Shown here one piece after another: positions 1 through 12,536 of a stretch of 64,000 nt of DNA. The stretch is from contig NC_045143.1 of assembly GCF_008831285.2 (NCBI RefSeq), positions 8,379,503 through 8,443,502 on the forward strand. Reading direction: 5' to 3'. Source of the stretch: Nymphaea colorata (lineage: Eukaryota; Streptophyta; Magnoliopsida; Nymphaeales; Nymphaeaceae). The notes beneath the pieces are model-generated. The model was not told the origin of the DNA, ran no database searches, and saw only the letters and a list, made by a program, of their open reading frames with translations. Numbering within the stretch: position 1 is the first letter of the stretch; every line of letters begins with the position of its first letter. The translations under genes were made by a program, and so were the position numbers.

Positions 1-872
1 GAACTTGATCGAATATGTCAAAAACATATAAAAATATATTTCTTCACATGGGTGGAACCAGAAATTTCTGACTGAGGGGAGATTTTATGTACAAAAATTA
101 AAATTTTTAAGGCATACCAAAACGTAAATGATAAAAATTGCTAAAAAATATCAACATAAAAGCAAGAAGTTTTTTGGGGTCTATGTGGGCAATTGCCCAC
201 ATGTACCCCCACACTTGCCTCCACCCCTGCTTCTTCAACATTTATTTCCCTTAATATAGGTAAGTATTTTGTGCTTAAACTTCGTCCACATTTACCCCAC
301 ACCTGCCTCAAAAACAAACACATGGAATTATATGATGAAATTAACTTCATTCGATAGCTAAGGTGGATCCTTCTTATTCCTTTCATTCTCATCTTTCGTC
401 ATTTTAAAATCAAATCACTGAAGACATGTTTAAAAGATTCTTGTTTAAATTTCCGTTCCCCTTGTCACTTTCTTCGCAGTTGAAAAAAAAGTCACCTTTT
501 AGCCCATGTTGTGAATAAAGTAATCCTTATTGAACATGATTTGTTTTGTAAGGAAATCATAATTCGAATGGAGAGCAAATTGACTTTCTAGTTTTGGCCG
601 TTTAGGGCTTCAACTAAAGCCGAGTGAAACAACACCCGGCAAAAGCACCTTTGGGTATGACTCTTGGGTAACAACCAAAAGCTGTTGATGCTACCAATAT
701 GAAAAGATAAAACTGCACCTTGTGATTTATTTATCGCGTCAAACATGACCACCATGTTTCTTGAAAGAAAAAAAAATGTTTTTACAATCAAAAGTCTCTA
801 AGAACCTTGTCACTACCTCCAACAAGGTTGGTGCAATAGTTGGGGCAGGAGTTGGTTTCGAATCCCCGTGAC
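1..872. other. AT-rich intergenic DNA with repeat scraps
   Basis: No coding region is supported here. Around 50-110 there is a GGTGGAACCAG-type sequence followed by AT-rich DNA that resembles a degraded end of the family B MITEs described below. The short open frames in this stretch have no recognisable domain. Confidence 0.4.
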
Positions 873-1000
873 ATCAACTGTATATCTATTCAGTTTATTC
901 GCTCAAATGAGTAGTTGGCCGATGGACTCACCAAATCCCTTAGAGCAGCACCATTTGAACCAATTTGACTGTGCATGATAGTACCATCAGATTGGGGGCG
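873..1000 (+). pseudogene. Copia pol remnant (RNase H C-terminus)
   Basis: Reading from about 876 the frame gives a stretch containing SNE-stop-LADGLTKSLR, the typical end of the RNase H domain of plant Ty1/Copia polyproteins. At least two in-frame stops interrupt it (TAG after SNE, and TGA further on), so it is dead. It runs into a G-rich tract (ATTGGGGGCG, 991-1000) that sits exactly where a polypurine tract should be, immediately before the LTR at 1001. The rest of the element is missing upstream. Confidence 0.7.
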
Positions 1001-1220
1001 TGTTAAGGCAATATTTGAGAATTGCCAAAAATCACCAAGGTTAGAGATAAAAGATTCTGGTGTAACTTAAGGATTTTACATTTAAAATTGAGAATTATAA
1101 AGTATTTCTTGCAAGTGTTGTAACTGGTCAAGATATGTAAAGATTCCTTTGCTCTCCATTGTAGGTTACGTCAATAGAAATATATTTTACATGGTTCACT
1201 CTTGAATCCTTATTTTAACA
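1001..1220 (+). mobile_element. Copia 3' LTR (220 bp)
   Basis: The segment starts TGTTAAGG and ends TATTTTAACA, so the ends form the short inverted repeat TGTTAA/TTAACA typical of LTRs. It lies directly after a polypurine-like tract and a Copia RNase H remnant, which fixes the orientation as plus. A 5' LTR is not visible in the window. The assignment as 3' LTR is inference from position; the termini are seen directly. Confidence 0.7.
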
Positions 1221-3121
1221 AAAGACATCCACAATAAATGGCACTCTTAGATTTTTTATCCACCTTAAAATGAAAGAAAAAGATACAAAAAGGCTATTGT
1301 TTTAAAGATTCTCATTTTCTAAGGTCACACACACACACATATATAAACAAGTACATAATTATAATATTACATTTATTTATACGAATAAAGAACAATCTTG
1401 AGGCTTGGTGTAGGCGACATATGTAGGTTCGCGAGTGAGAGGGGGCATGGCAAACGCCGGTAGAACATAAGGTCGCTGACAGCTTTTCCGGCAAGTTTAC
1501 CTCTCGTGATCATGAGGCAAGTTTACCTCTCGTGATCATGAGGCGGTGGTCGAGCAGGATCTTCTGTTTGCAGTGGTATTTCCTCAGCGTGCACAGGACC
1601 ATGCGTATGATATGCCATAGTCTTTTTGTCTGCTGTCACTGGTGGCCTTTCCACTGGGATGTGCAGAGAGAGAGATTACTTAAAAAAAAAAGAGGCGGAA
1701 GAACCAGGCGAGAGATAGAGAAATTAGAGGATGTACAACTGGCTTATCCACCGATAGAAAGGGCGACGGGAACGACGGGAAGAACCAGAAAAATAGGAAA
1801 AACAACGGCCACAAAAGTTAAAGCAGATACAGACCAGACCATGAACCTGCAACAGTACCGGATGAAAACCAGAAAAGAACTGCAGCAAGCCCTGCAAAAT
1901 CTCGCACCAAAATGGAGAAGAGCCTTGCAAGCCACACCAGAGACATCTGATGGAAGTACAGTGACACCAGCTAAAACAAAGACCCATCACCCCGCGCACA
2001 TAGTCCACAGGGGAGAAAGAAACGTAGTGTGAGGAAGAAGAAGAGGTGGGTGCAGCTATTTAAAATGAATTTCTTCAGGTGGAATGGAGCTCGAGTCAAG
2101 GGTACCCTCAGGTCTCCTGGTGCTGTGCCCCACATGACGAAAACGCTTCTGGTTAATTAAAAAAAAAAAAAAAAACTTTTTTATGAGAACAAAAAAATAC
2201 CGATAAAAGTAAAAACTAAAAAAACTTTTTTTTTAAACAATTTTTAAAATATCCCAACTCCCTAGTACAAGTGTTGCATAGAGGGCAAATATTTAACCCC
2301 ACATGCAGGTTTCTACAATTACTCTCTTTCCATTAATAAACTGAAAGTGGACAGTTTCATCTTCCAAAGCCCGTTGCTTACGGCGAAGCCAGCCCGAACT
2401 TGGCTCGAGCACGGGCTCACCATGAGCTCGAGTCAGTCTCGTTTTGCCTCATTGAATACTTTTTTGATGGCAACGCCGGCCGCACCTCCTTTGGACAAAT
2501 GCGACATTGCCTGGATGTCCTTACATATAATTGTCTACTTTATTACGAGTTCTCTCATTCGCAGATGTCTATGTCTGAACACAGATGGGCCAGTTTGAGG
2601 AAGTTGGGCTGACTGACTTGAACCACCCATCTTTACCATGTACAAATTCAATGGTAGGGGAACCAGCGAGTAATTTCCAACGTTTGCCACACGTAGATAT
2701 ATTATCGATTATATAGTTCATTAATTATTTCATAGTTTTATTTTACAATATTTTTGAATGTTTACACAACCTTTTTATATAAAGCTATTTTGTCCAAATA
2801 AATAAAATCTTTTAAAAAAATATGATGCGACGCATCCTGTTTTAAAATAAATACCATTATTGAAGAAAGCTATCGTTGGCTCTCTTTCTTTAGAAACATC
2901 AGTACAACGCCTTTAGAAAAACAACCCGACACCGTGTCACTTCACTCTTCTTCTTTTTTTTGTAGGAGGACAGTAGGGGGAGAGAGTCTGGACAAAAACA
3001 AAAGGTGTTAAAAAAATTGTTGAAAGGAGGTGGAGAGAGTATGTGGAGAGAAAAAAAAGTGTTAAAAAAAATAAAAAAAAAATTTGTTGGTTTAGGAGCA
3101 TTGACGGCATCCAGCGGCATG
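1221..3121. other. Intergenic DNA, no supported gene
   Basis: This holds a 26-bp tandem duplication at 1491-1542, an A-rich run near 2160-2176 and CTCGAG-containing sequence near 2400-2440 of the family C type. An open frame at 1532-2032 begins with GTG, is strongly basic and matches no family I recognise; it is not called as a gene. Confidence 0.4.
1491..1542. repeat. 26-bp perfect tandem duplication
   Basis: Positions 1491-1516 and 1517-1542 are the same 26 bases (unit begins GCAAGTTTACC and ends CATGAG), back to back. Confidence 0.9.
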
Positions 3122-3485
3122 TAAATTCGATTTGAGTGGGATATTCGTCCGATTCAATCCAAAAAAATTGGATATGAAAGAAAAAAGTATTTGATTAAGA
3201 AACCCGATCAGATTCAGATATAATAAATGGCATCCGATCAAATTCGGATTCGGATTCAGATTAAATTCACTTTTAGACAAACATCTTGTATCTAATGCTA
3301 TTAAATTTTGAAAATTGTTCAAAATTCAGATTCGGATTTGGATATGAATATAAAAAATCAAATTCGGATATGGTTTTTCTTTATTTGAATTCGAATGCGA
3401 ATTTGAATCCAAATATGTGAATATCCGAAAAAATGGATATGATTAAAGATATATCCGATTCGAATTTGATCCGTTGACATCCCTA
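3122..3485. mobile_element. Family A hAT-like MITE, copy 1 (364 bp)
   Basis: The right end reads GTTGACATCCCTA, the reverse complement of the TAGGGATGTCAA terminus seen at 15838. The body is full of GATTCGGAT/GATATCCGAAT words. It is homologous to the reverse complement of the copy at 15838-16205, for example sharing AATAAATGGCATCCGAT. Flanking 8-mers GCGGCATG (3114-3121) and GTGGCATG (3486-3493) match at 7 of 8 positions, as expected for a hAT target duplication. The left terminus seems to have lost its outermost bases. Confidence 0.65.
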
Positions 3486-4361
3486 GTGGCATGTCGGGAC
3501 TGCATTTGCGTCGAGACATGTAAGGGCCATTTTGAAATACACATAAGACTTAGTTTTCGGGCAGGATCTGAAATTATCTAAACTAGATTTAACCTTAAAA
3601 GTATTGAGGAGATACCAAGAAACCAGACCATTAAATAATGCTTTTTGTGTAGCAACCCAGCCCACTAGGACTCTTAGTTTGACAGGTCCCAACTTATTTC
3701 TAGCAACTTTAATATGAAGCTTACAATTTTTAATACAGAACCAAACTTTTCAAAATGAAGCATTACATTAACATAAAAAGACTTTAAAAATCTTGAATTC
3801 AATTTCCCATTTCTGAGTTCAGTTCTCAGGGTGTAAAGTGTTTGGAGAATTTGGTCACTTGCCAGCCTTTAGTCAATCTCCAGGCGCTTACTTCGAAGTG
3901 CCTATGCTTCTATCTTGCTGCCCATGCTTCCACCTCGAGGGTTTGTTTCTTTCCTTTCATGTTTCTCACTTTTCCCTTCTTCTGTTCTGCTATTTATCCT
4001 TTTGGAATTCGAGTAAGAATCTCCCCAGTTCAAGGTGGATAACATTTCTATGCAATGTAAACGAGGGCCTGTGGTTCTTTCGAAAAATTTCATTGTCAAA
4101 AAAGCTTGTATCAATGGTTTCCTTTTTTCTGTCCTCCTTTTTTAGCTATCGATCCCTGAGTCTGGTTTTAGCTATCTTATTGTTACCTTATCTTCTCACT
4201 AAATCTTTCACTGGCTCTAACCGCACGCTGGGCTTCGGTAAAACCTGTAAGGGTGCTTATATTTTCCCAGCACTTCAGAATTTATGGTTAATCGTTGGAT
4301 TGCCCTGGTCGTGCCTCACATATGCAAACCCCGGCTAACTCTTTTGCTTCTGTCTCTCTTT

Positions 4362-4392
<31 letters not shown>

Positions 4393-5912
4393 TCTTTTCC
4401 AGTTGCTGCTGCTGTTTCCTGTCATACGTACGCAGACTCGAAGCCTCTGTTGGGGACTTGCTGAGACGACGATCAGAAGCTGCAGAGTCTTCCGCTGTTT
4501 CAACTCCAACAAAATACATCTGCTGAAGCAAGAAAAAGAAGGACACCAAATCAGGACCCAAAAATTGAAGCCGGTTGTAAATATTAGTAGTGAGATCTAC
4601 CGCCACTTTTCTATTCGTGATCCTAATTTGGTGAGAATGCTTCTTCATTGATCGAAATATATCAGCCGAATGACCTCTTCCCTCAAGGCACCCACCCAAC
4701 CATTCTTTCTTGTTTGACACTAGAGTGATGGAATCATGGAAGCATCTAAGTTAGGTTGACTAGTGGAAAGGATGGAAACATATTTACCTGTATCTTAAAC
4801 CAGGTTTCCTCGGTCATCTCCAGCATTCCTCCATTTTTAAGTGGTAAGATGCCAACAATGAGTTCATTCGCCCCTAGTTAGAGAAAATATTTTACAGTTA
4901 GAGCACTTTTGATTATCTGGATATAACCATTGCTCAAGTAAAAAAAAAATTACATATGACTGCACAGAGGCAATCAAAGCCAGGGTTAAGAAGTTGTGAA
5001 ATTCATCACTGTTGTAATGATGATTTGGCGTTGAAACTGAGGAATGAAAGTCGAAGGGAAGATATTACACTTTCTTTTAAGCTGAAAATATGCTTTTTTG
5101 GGCAAGCAAATAACAACATTTCAAGTTGAAGGATGATGAAAGGTACAATAAGAGTCTTTTCCTTTTCTTATCCTAAACTAAGCCAGCAGCTCACCTATAA
5201 AAAGTAATAAATAAATATTAGTTCACTTTATCACAAGTTCAGGTACCTATTTGTTTAGCTTATCCAAATTTGGTTTATTGGAGTCCTCCTTTACTAGGAA
5301 GACACGCTTAAGCTGTCTAGTTGGAGACGCCAAAATTTTGATTTACTTTTTATCCATGCGTTATATATATATATATATCACAATCCCTTGTGAAGATAAA
5401 CCTTCTTTCCTATAGTTGGTTAAATCTAAGCCAGTTCTAAGTTCTTGGAGTCTTGATGTAATCCAACGGTGGATCTAACCCTACCATAATTTTTTATGTT
5501 CTCAAACAAGGAATTTTTAGTCCTTACTAAGAACTCGCCATCTGAAATGTTAAAAGCTTAAATATTAGGTTCTCAAATCACTATGAATGTTAGATCTAAC
5601 GCAATCAAATACTCCTTAAATAAGTTAAGTTTGAACAAACACATTCCATGCCGATGTTAGGATTTTCATTAAGTGAACTAAAGTTCAGATTTGTTGTGCC
5701 GAATTGAGACAATGGAATTCAAATGCTTCTTAAATTAAGTTTGAACATGCATGTCACACATTTTAAGAGGCATAACATAGCTTGTCAGAAAGGCGAGCAT
5801 GTAAATGGTACAATCTATTTAATTTCCATGGATACTACTTTCTTGTACCATAAACGATAGAATCATAACACTCAAACTGAAGGTGTACCACATCCTGCTT
5901 AAGTTCCGACTA
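3486..5912. other. Intergenic DNA, no supported gene
   Basis: Open frames at 3838-4338 and 4284-4651 show no recognisable domain, and part of the second is the translation of a TTC microsatellite. Other content is AT-rich sequence with a short (TA)n at 5361-5379. I see no exon structure I can defend. Confidence 0.4.
4360..4391 (+). repeat. (TTC)n microsatellite
   Basis: About ten TTC repeats. It generates artificial poly-Ser, poly-Leu and poly-Arg open frames. Confidence 0.9.
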
Positions 5913-6090
5913 TGAGCGGAGCCAAGGTAAGGTCCGCTTAGGGCTGGCCCCACCTCAATTTTTTTTTAAATTGTATATAAATTTTAAAAAAATTTACTTG
6001 TTTTATATACAAAATTTTAAAAAATGATATTTTAACTCTAATCAAAATTTTAAAACTTTAATTCGACTCTTTCCCCTAATACCAACGTCG
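5913..6090. mobile_element. Family B MITE fragment
   Basis: It begins TGAGCGGAGCCAAGG, close to the CAGTGGCGGAGCCA terminus of the intact copy at 14747, and continues with the family's AT-rich interior, including TCAAAATTTTAAAACTTTAATTC, which recurs in the copies at 31018 and 54341. A matching right end is not evident. Confidence 0.45.
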
Positions 6091-7715
6091 AAAATTGAGA
6101 AGCAGGCGTCAAAAACTGAGAATGGAGACGTTACGAGCTCACCCGAAACATGCACGTTACACGTTCAAGTTTCATTTAGCCGGCTAATGTTCAAATTTTG
6201 TTTCACCGAGTTGAGACGAGCGGGACGAGAGACAAAAGGGTTCGAGCCAGCCGTTGCTTGCGCCTTTGTTTACATTCCCGAAAAATGGCCACGGTGCATA
6301 TCTCCGTGGGCGACATTTTTGTACTGGAAACCCACAGCTAGCCGCCCCCATGGGTTTTGACCACAAAGGAAGCGAGGAGGCAACCCCCTTTCCCTCTCCC
6401 TCTCCCTCAATTCGGGAACTTCTTCACTAAGGAAATTGGTAAGGCTCTGCATTAATGGTTTCTCTTCTGTTGGTGAATTTCTCGTCATCTGTCTTCTTTC
6501 TGGTGTTACGCATTAGACGCCCCAGGTCCACCGCGAAGGCGGCAAATCCATTCATCGACTTTCCTCTTGTAGCGTAGTGGATGCTCAAATTTCATCCACT
6601 ACCGTCCAGGTGGTGAGTGTCCCAACGCAAACCGTCCAGGTGCGACTACTAGGTTTTCACTCTATCCATGATCAGCAAGAGCAGAAGCCTTCGTGTAACG
6701 TTGTTGTCTTGTTGACCTGTGGAAGTTTTTGACTGTCATTTTTGAGATTTAGCCTAGTTTCCATCGAAGCAAAAGCTCTTAGCAAGAGCTGCAGAGTTTC
6801 TGGGTTTGTTGAAATCTCGCCCCTTTAAATTATTGGGTTGTCTTGGTTCCTTTCGTTCTTATTTTGTCATTAACCCCCTTCTTTCTCTCTCTCTGTCTCT
6901 CTCCACCATATTTCCAAAGAGATTGTTGATTTCTGCACATTAGAAACTGCAAACAGAAATTTCTCTATCAAGCCGGTAGACTTGTCCTGGTTTCTGTTAA
7001 TGACGAGGTTTAATAAGAGATAAAATCCATCTGGGACGTGAAACAAAATATGCTTTTGCTCTGTTAGGAACGCCATTCAGAATCTTTTGATTTGTATTCA
7101 CAGTCCCGTTCCAATATTAGCACGAATTGGACCTTATCCTGATACTATTATCACGTGTGTGTGCATGCAGTAAATAAAATGATGCTAATTCACATTTCAT
7201 GTTTCTTGCCCGCTGTGCAAGTTAAATTACCTGTAGGTTTTCTTTTGCTTTTCTTTCTCCTTTTCTTTTTAACTATATGTGGAACCTTTGTCATGTGGAT
7301 AAATCTTCTGTAGCTTTTTCTTGCTATTTAGTAATCTGACTCGGCTTTATAAATAGATTGTGTTTTTTAGTCTAAGTCTTAACTATCATTAGACAGTGAG
7401 ATCTTGCTTTTAGGAAGGCAAACATATCCAAAAAGGTCCAGCAGATATATGATTAGGTTGATTGTCTGTCACATGCTCATTCATCAGGCTATGCAGGTTC
7501 TTATGTTCATCTAGGAATAGGATAGTATAGTTAGTTCTGAAAAGTAGTACTTTTGTAGTTCATGTCTCGCATATGTATGCTTATTTAGTATGCTACTTTT
7601 GGGTCATATCTTTTTTACAAAAATAGCTATTGTGTAGAAAATTTAAATTAAGTGCTCATATTAATTATGAAGCCTCATTTATCTTGATATTATTCCAGTT
7701 CCGACATGTTCACAA

Positions 7716-7752
<37 letters not shown>

Positions 7753-8247
7753 TATATATACTCTCCATATATATATATATATATATATATATATGGAGAC
7801 CATACTATGTTGTTGGACTAGCGCTATGGTAGTATCAAATAATCCAATCATGCAACTCTGTTTCTATCAACTTTTCTCCTTTATGTAAGAGACAAGTCAG
7901 ATCTGAATGGCTGCATGATAACTATCCCTATCATGTAAGCCAACATCAGAGGGATCAGGTTCTTTCATAGTAAAGGAGCTCTCGATGAAGCATTATTTCA
8001 GACAGTTTAATGCTAGAAATGTGATGTTACCATGAAATGTCACAACAAACCATATACATGCATGGGCAACCAGCTGTGGCCTTAAGGTCCCTTATTAAAA
8101 TCAGTCTTGAATATTTTCTTTTCAATAGATCTAGCGATGACTTTAATGTTCATCATGATATTCTTGGAAGCAGCTTATTTGTACCATTGGTTTCAGACTG
8201 AAGTAGCCTAGAGAAGGTTGTTGAATGGTTTGAGCTGTTTGAATTTC
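6091..8247 (+). other. Probable promoter and leader intron of the En/Spm-derived gene
   Basis: A CT-rich stretch at 6387-6418, typical of plant 5' leaders, is followed by a good donor (AAATTG/GTAAGG, GT at 6439-6440). A plausible acceptor (TTTCAG at 8191-8196) lies about 50 bp before the start codon at 8248. A long 5'-UTR intron is therefore likely, but this is inference. The interval also contains a (TC)n tract (7719-7748) and an AT hairpin (7763-7798). No other gene is supported. Confidence 0.35.
7719..7798. repeat. (TC)n plus (AT)n hairpin
   Basis: A (TC)n tract at 7719-7748 is followed by (TA)n blocks. From 7763 to 7798 CTCC, an alternating AT run and GGAG form a perfect palindrome able to extrude as a hairpin. 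Confidence 0.8.
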
Positions 8248-8731
8248 ATGGGAGATAGAAGTTGGATTTGCAAAAAGAGGTAATATTTGATTATGGTGCA
8301 CAACCATTATTGGTTTTAAAATAAGTACTAATCGTCATTTTCTTGAATAGGTCAAGTGTTGAATATGTGACCGGAGTAAAAGAATTTCTTGAATTTGCCA
8401 TTGCCAATAGTATAGTTATTAATGGGAAGATCAAATGCCCATGTCAGAAATGCAGCAACAATTTGTATCAAACTCTGAGCGATGTTGTTGATCATATGAT
8501 ATGCAATGGAATTTGTCCAAGTTATACTATATGGTATCATCATGGAGAATCTTCATCTTCAAATACAATTAATAATAACAATGAGTCGCTTGAACCAGAT
8601 GCAAAAGAGATAGACAAGTTATCAGACGATACATTGAGGACATCGACTTCAAAAGACGGATTAGGTGATCAAGGGCATGCTTCTATAGATAGTCCTAAGT
8701 TAGATTTAATTTTATAAATCCTTTTATTGTG

Positions 8732-8785
<54 letters not shown>

Positions 8786-10149
8786 TTTTCACAAATGCTG
8801 CCCTTTGTTCTTTCCTTTTGTAGTGTATAAGCGGCATCGTAAGAGACGTCGAACACCAATTTTGGAAGATGGTAACTTGCCTCAAGATAAGAGGTTCAAA
8901 GTTGCTACCAATAAACATGGTCAACCAATTGGTGACAATGCTATACAAGTGTCAAGGTACATTGGCGCCTTAGCACGTGATGGTAACTTGTTACCTATTG
9001 ACTTGTTTTGGAAACAGGTGCCTAAGTCAAACAAAAAAGAGCTATGTTCTCGTGTTAAGGTAGAGATCTTTGTTTCATCATTTCCTTTTATGTGTCATAT
9101 TTTTGTATATAATAGATTTCTTTTGTTGTCATAGGAGAAGTTTACGCTCTCAGTATTTTCAGAAAAGTGGGTGCTCCAATGTGGAATGGATGCATGGAGA
9201 CGCTGGAAGTGTAGATTAAAGAAAATATATTTTCATGGGGAGGAGCTATCAGATGATGAAAATGAAGAAGACATGTGTTGCACTATTGTTAAAGAACAGT
9301 TGGACAATATCATGAAATATTGGAACTCCGATGAGGCAAAGGTAACTACTGAAAAACTTAGACACTAGTGTAACTTAAGCTATAATCTCTACAATAACAT
9401 GTAGTTGAAATATTATAGCGTCAAAGTGAAACAAACAAAGTGAATCGTGCAAAACAACTCATTCCCAACAATACTGGTACGAAGAGTCTTGCTCGACGTC
9501 GTGAAGAGGTGGTAAGTGTTATTTGTCTTCCTTGATTTCTATGTTTACTTGAACATGTGTTTGTTTAGCTTTTTTACTTTGTTTCATTGCTATAGATTGA
9601 AAAGAGCGCTGACGGGAAGGAGCCCAGTCGAGCTATGATGTTTATCTTCAACCATAAAAATAATCCTAAGGCTCGTGAAAAAGTTGTATGTGGTCTTTCT
9701 AGTTTAGACTTTTAACTGATTTTTGTTAAAATTATCTATATTAATTTTTTTTATTACAGTTTGAAATGGAGAAACTATTGTCTGAACTACCAGAGGGTTT
9801 AAAACATGATATATCTCAAGATGATGTTTATAGCAAAGTTATGGGGCCAGAGGGTCATGGGCGAGTGCGTACCTATGGAACGGGCCTTTCTCCTAAAGAT
9901 ATTTTTGGCCCTTACTCATCACGAGCTGAGTATGCTCAAGAAGCAGTGGATGCTCAGAAAAGAGTTGCTGACATAGAGAAAAAGTACAATGGCTTGGAAG
10001 AAAGGTGCAATCACATGGAAGAAGAAAATGCCTTTTTAAAGGAAAAAACTACTCTGTTGGAGTCTACAGTAGGACAACTGATGGAGGAAGTCGAATCATT
10101 GAAGACTACATTGTCTACCATTAGCCAAGCACTCCGGATACTTAGGTAA
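8248..10149 (+). CDS. CACTA (En/Spm, Ptta)-derived protein, seven exons, 453 aa
   Basis: My exon model is 8248-8279, 8351-8664, 8824-9059, 9135-9341, 9419-9511, 9596-9685 and 9760-10149. Every junction is GT-AG, all phases agree, and the sum is 1362 nt (453 codons plus stop). Residues about 5-75 form a transposase-associated domain (Transpos_assoc type): SSVEYVTGVKEFLEFA, then a CPCQKC Cys cluster at 40-45 and a HHGE motif. Residues about 117-380 match the plant Ptta/En/Spm domain (Transposase_24 type), with HGQPIGDNA, ARDG, WRRWKCRLK, RAKQ and GPEGHGRVR. Residues about 385-450 are a coiled coil. The start ATG yields MGDRSW, as expected for the N-terminus of this domain. The catalytic CACTA transposase domain is absent, so DNA binding or protein interaction is likelier than transposition. 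The donor at 8664 is the weakest junction; it was chosen because it is the only in-frame phase-1 GT I found. Confidence 0.8.
8732..8783. repeat. (TA)n(TG)n microsatellite in intron 2
   Basis: A compound dinucleotide tract between exons 2 and 3 of the En/Spm-derived gene. On the minus strand it produces spurious poly Thr-His frames. Confidence 0.9.
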
Positions 10150-12536
10150 AATGGCAATAACATAGCAGAATGTATAGTCCTCGTATAACATGTTTCTTAT
10201 TTTCTGTATACTAACGTCTGATGATCGTCAATCCTTAGCACTTCATTTTGTTTTCATGTATACTAAAAAATGTAACATTTTGCTTGTGACATGTTTCTAG
10301 TTGATCTCACTGGGAAGTTAAAATCAAATATTCTCTCATTGACTATACAAATTATTGGACCAGTTTAATTTTTCTCCTAATGTTTCACACACTTATTGTA
10401 ATATTGTGGTTGCTGTTTTTTATGGTAAAATCAAATCATGGATTCATCTACCTGAGGACTTCTCTCAGTGGAACTGATATTCAGTAATATTATTGTTTAT
10501 GGTGCCGACAACACATCAGAGAAACCTGAAAATTGACATGAGAGGATATGGGGCATGAAATGCTCCTTTTTACTTTGTGGCCAGGCATTCAATTAATAAG
10601 TAGAACACGATATGACGATGAGGGTGAACTTTACATTCTTTTTTTTTTTTCACTTTAGTGCATTCATCAGCTTAGTAAGCAATAAGCACTGTTTTTTCTG
10701 ACATGCCCTGGTTACCACCACAAGATCAGATCATGGCCTGTCAAATGTTAGATCTGTCTCATCAGGTGAGCCGTTGGTTTGGAGATGGACCTCAGGAATC
10801 ACCTTCTTCTCAACTTCACTGTTGGCATTTCTGAGCTGCAGTTCTTGGATATAAAGTGGGTTCAGGCAAGCTTTCAATTTTGTTTCTTTGACTTTTCATC
10901 CTATACATAATTTTTGTTTTAATTTCTGGACTGTGGGTATGCGACTTTGAGGTTGGCATCAAGGTGGTCTTATTGTTGTTTTTGTTGGCACAGGATAACT
11001 TAGTATAACCACAAGGTTGGTCTGGGAATTCTGAGTTGACACTGTGGGCATTTCTGCTCTCTTTTATCTTTCATATCCTATAGCGCCCTCTGTGGATGGC
11101 TGCATGCAATTACAGCTGAACCAGCATCATGGGACGTCGGTTGCTTATTCTGCCATTATTTTCTAAATGAATGCCCTTGCTCAATGCCATCCAGTTATTT
11201 ATATGATAATATTGTCTGATTGGCTCTAAAGACAATTTAACAAATTGCAATCAACAGTAAATTGTAATCACATGTTTTACCACACTGTAGTTACTATTTC
11301 GCTCTGCTATTGTAGTGATGTGATGAGGTCGGAGGTCGAGTCATTAGGTTTAGTTTGACTATGTGTGAATTGCATATCCTATAGGGACCTTTTTGCGGGC
11401 AACAGTTTCCACTCTAATGCTGACTTGAGTATGCACCAACATATCTAAATCCCAAACATAGGTTTGGCTTGGCAAATAACAATAGTGGGGCACTTTGATT
11501 AGCTTTGGCTTGAAGTCCGTCCTTTTGGGTTGCATCCTGATCAGGTGAAAAACGATATGGTTATTGGATAAATTCTCTCTAAGTTCACCTCTAACCCCCC
11601 TCTCCATCTCTTTCTTGTTCACCACGTATATGTATAGCTCAATGCTATCTCGTAACCATCCCAGCGGTTATGGTTACAAGCAATGATATAATAAAGCTTC
11701 TCATGGTCAGACTTTTTCTCACTGGACTTGAAATTCGACACTCAATAGTCCTCATGATTCCTATGCGTATGACTGTCTAGAACTTAAAAGACAAATGAGG
11801 CTATTGAAAGTATTTGACAAAGGCTTCAGCATGGCATAAGGAGCAGCAGCTTCATTATGCGCAACTGAAGTTGAAATTTGTTCTTTGTTAAAGTGAAGAT
11901 GCTATATTTATCAATCGACTGCTGCAGGTTGATAGAAGGGCCAATTTAAGATGATGATGCTCACCAAAAATCAATTTCACATCCAGGAATACTTCATGGC
12001 TAAAATAGAAACTTTCCCTAAGGTATCTAAGAGTCAAATATAGATTTTATCTTGGTAAAATATTTTCAGGTTTTTGTGGGAGAAATGCAAATTGATGAAT
12101 CAATCGGACAGTTGTTGGGCTGTCATGCTTGGCATAAGAGCTTCTGATGCGTCATCCTATAGCATGTTGTCATTTGCTTTAAATGAGTAACTAAGTTTTG
12201 ATTCAGTCGAAGATGTCCTCGATGGTGCTTTTTGGGGCCATTGAATGTTTTGAGAGTAGGCACTGAATGAAAAGAAGGACCGAAGTTTAAGGATTGACAG
12301 AGAAGCGAATTATCTCTCTAGAGGTGATATTTCTGATAGAATCAGGAACAAGAAACCATCCCAGCGGTGGGTTTCTACATAATGGAGTAATGATGCGACC
12401 GCAAGCGCTCATTTGGTTCTCGGAGTTCCTAGCATGCCAAGAGAGATTACCATCAATAGGCCAAGACGCTTGGGATTCTCTCTTGCTAGCTGTTTGCCAT
12501 CTTTGTAAATCAAATGCAGAAGCAAGTCTCTCCATC
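10150..12536. other. 3' flank of En/Spm-derived gene and unannotated DNA
   Basis: The first few hundred bases are AT-rich and probably include the 3' UTR. Nothing recognisable follows. At 12287-12539 both strands are open over about 80 codons and base composition is more even than in the surroundings; I cannot assign either frame to a family. No CACTA-type terminal repeat is seen. Confidence 0.4.

Noticed and set aside
1532-2032. 166-codon open frame
   Set aside because: It begins with GTG, is very basic with no recognisable domain, and lies in repeat-rich DNA. No splice or promoter evidence supports it.
3838-4651. Overlapping open frames with poly-Leu, poly-Ser or poly-Arg stretches
   Set aside because: The homopolymer segments are translations of the TTC microsatellite at 4360-4391, and the rest matches nothing.
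7700-7800. Small proteins encoded across (TC)n and (TA)n
   Set aside because: Pure simple-sequence translation (Ser-Leu and Tyr-Ile repeats), as also at 15506, 28865, 34683, 42087 and 43741.
11313-11320. TTGTAGTG, reverse complement of CACTACAA, as a CACTA terminus downstream of the En/Spm-derived gene
   Set aside because: An eight-base match only, no partner upstream and no 3-bp duplication found.
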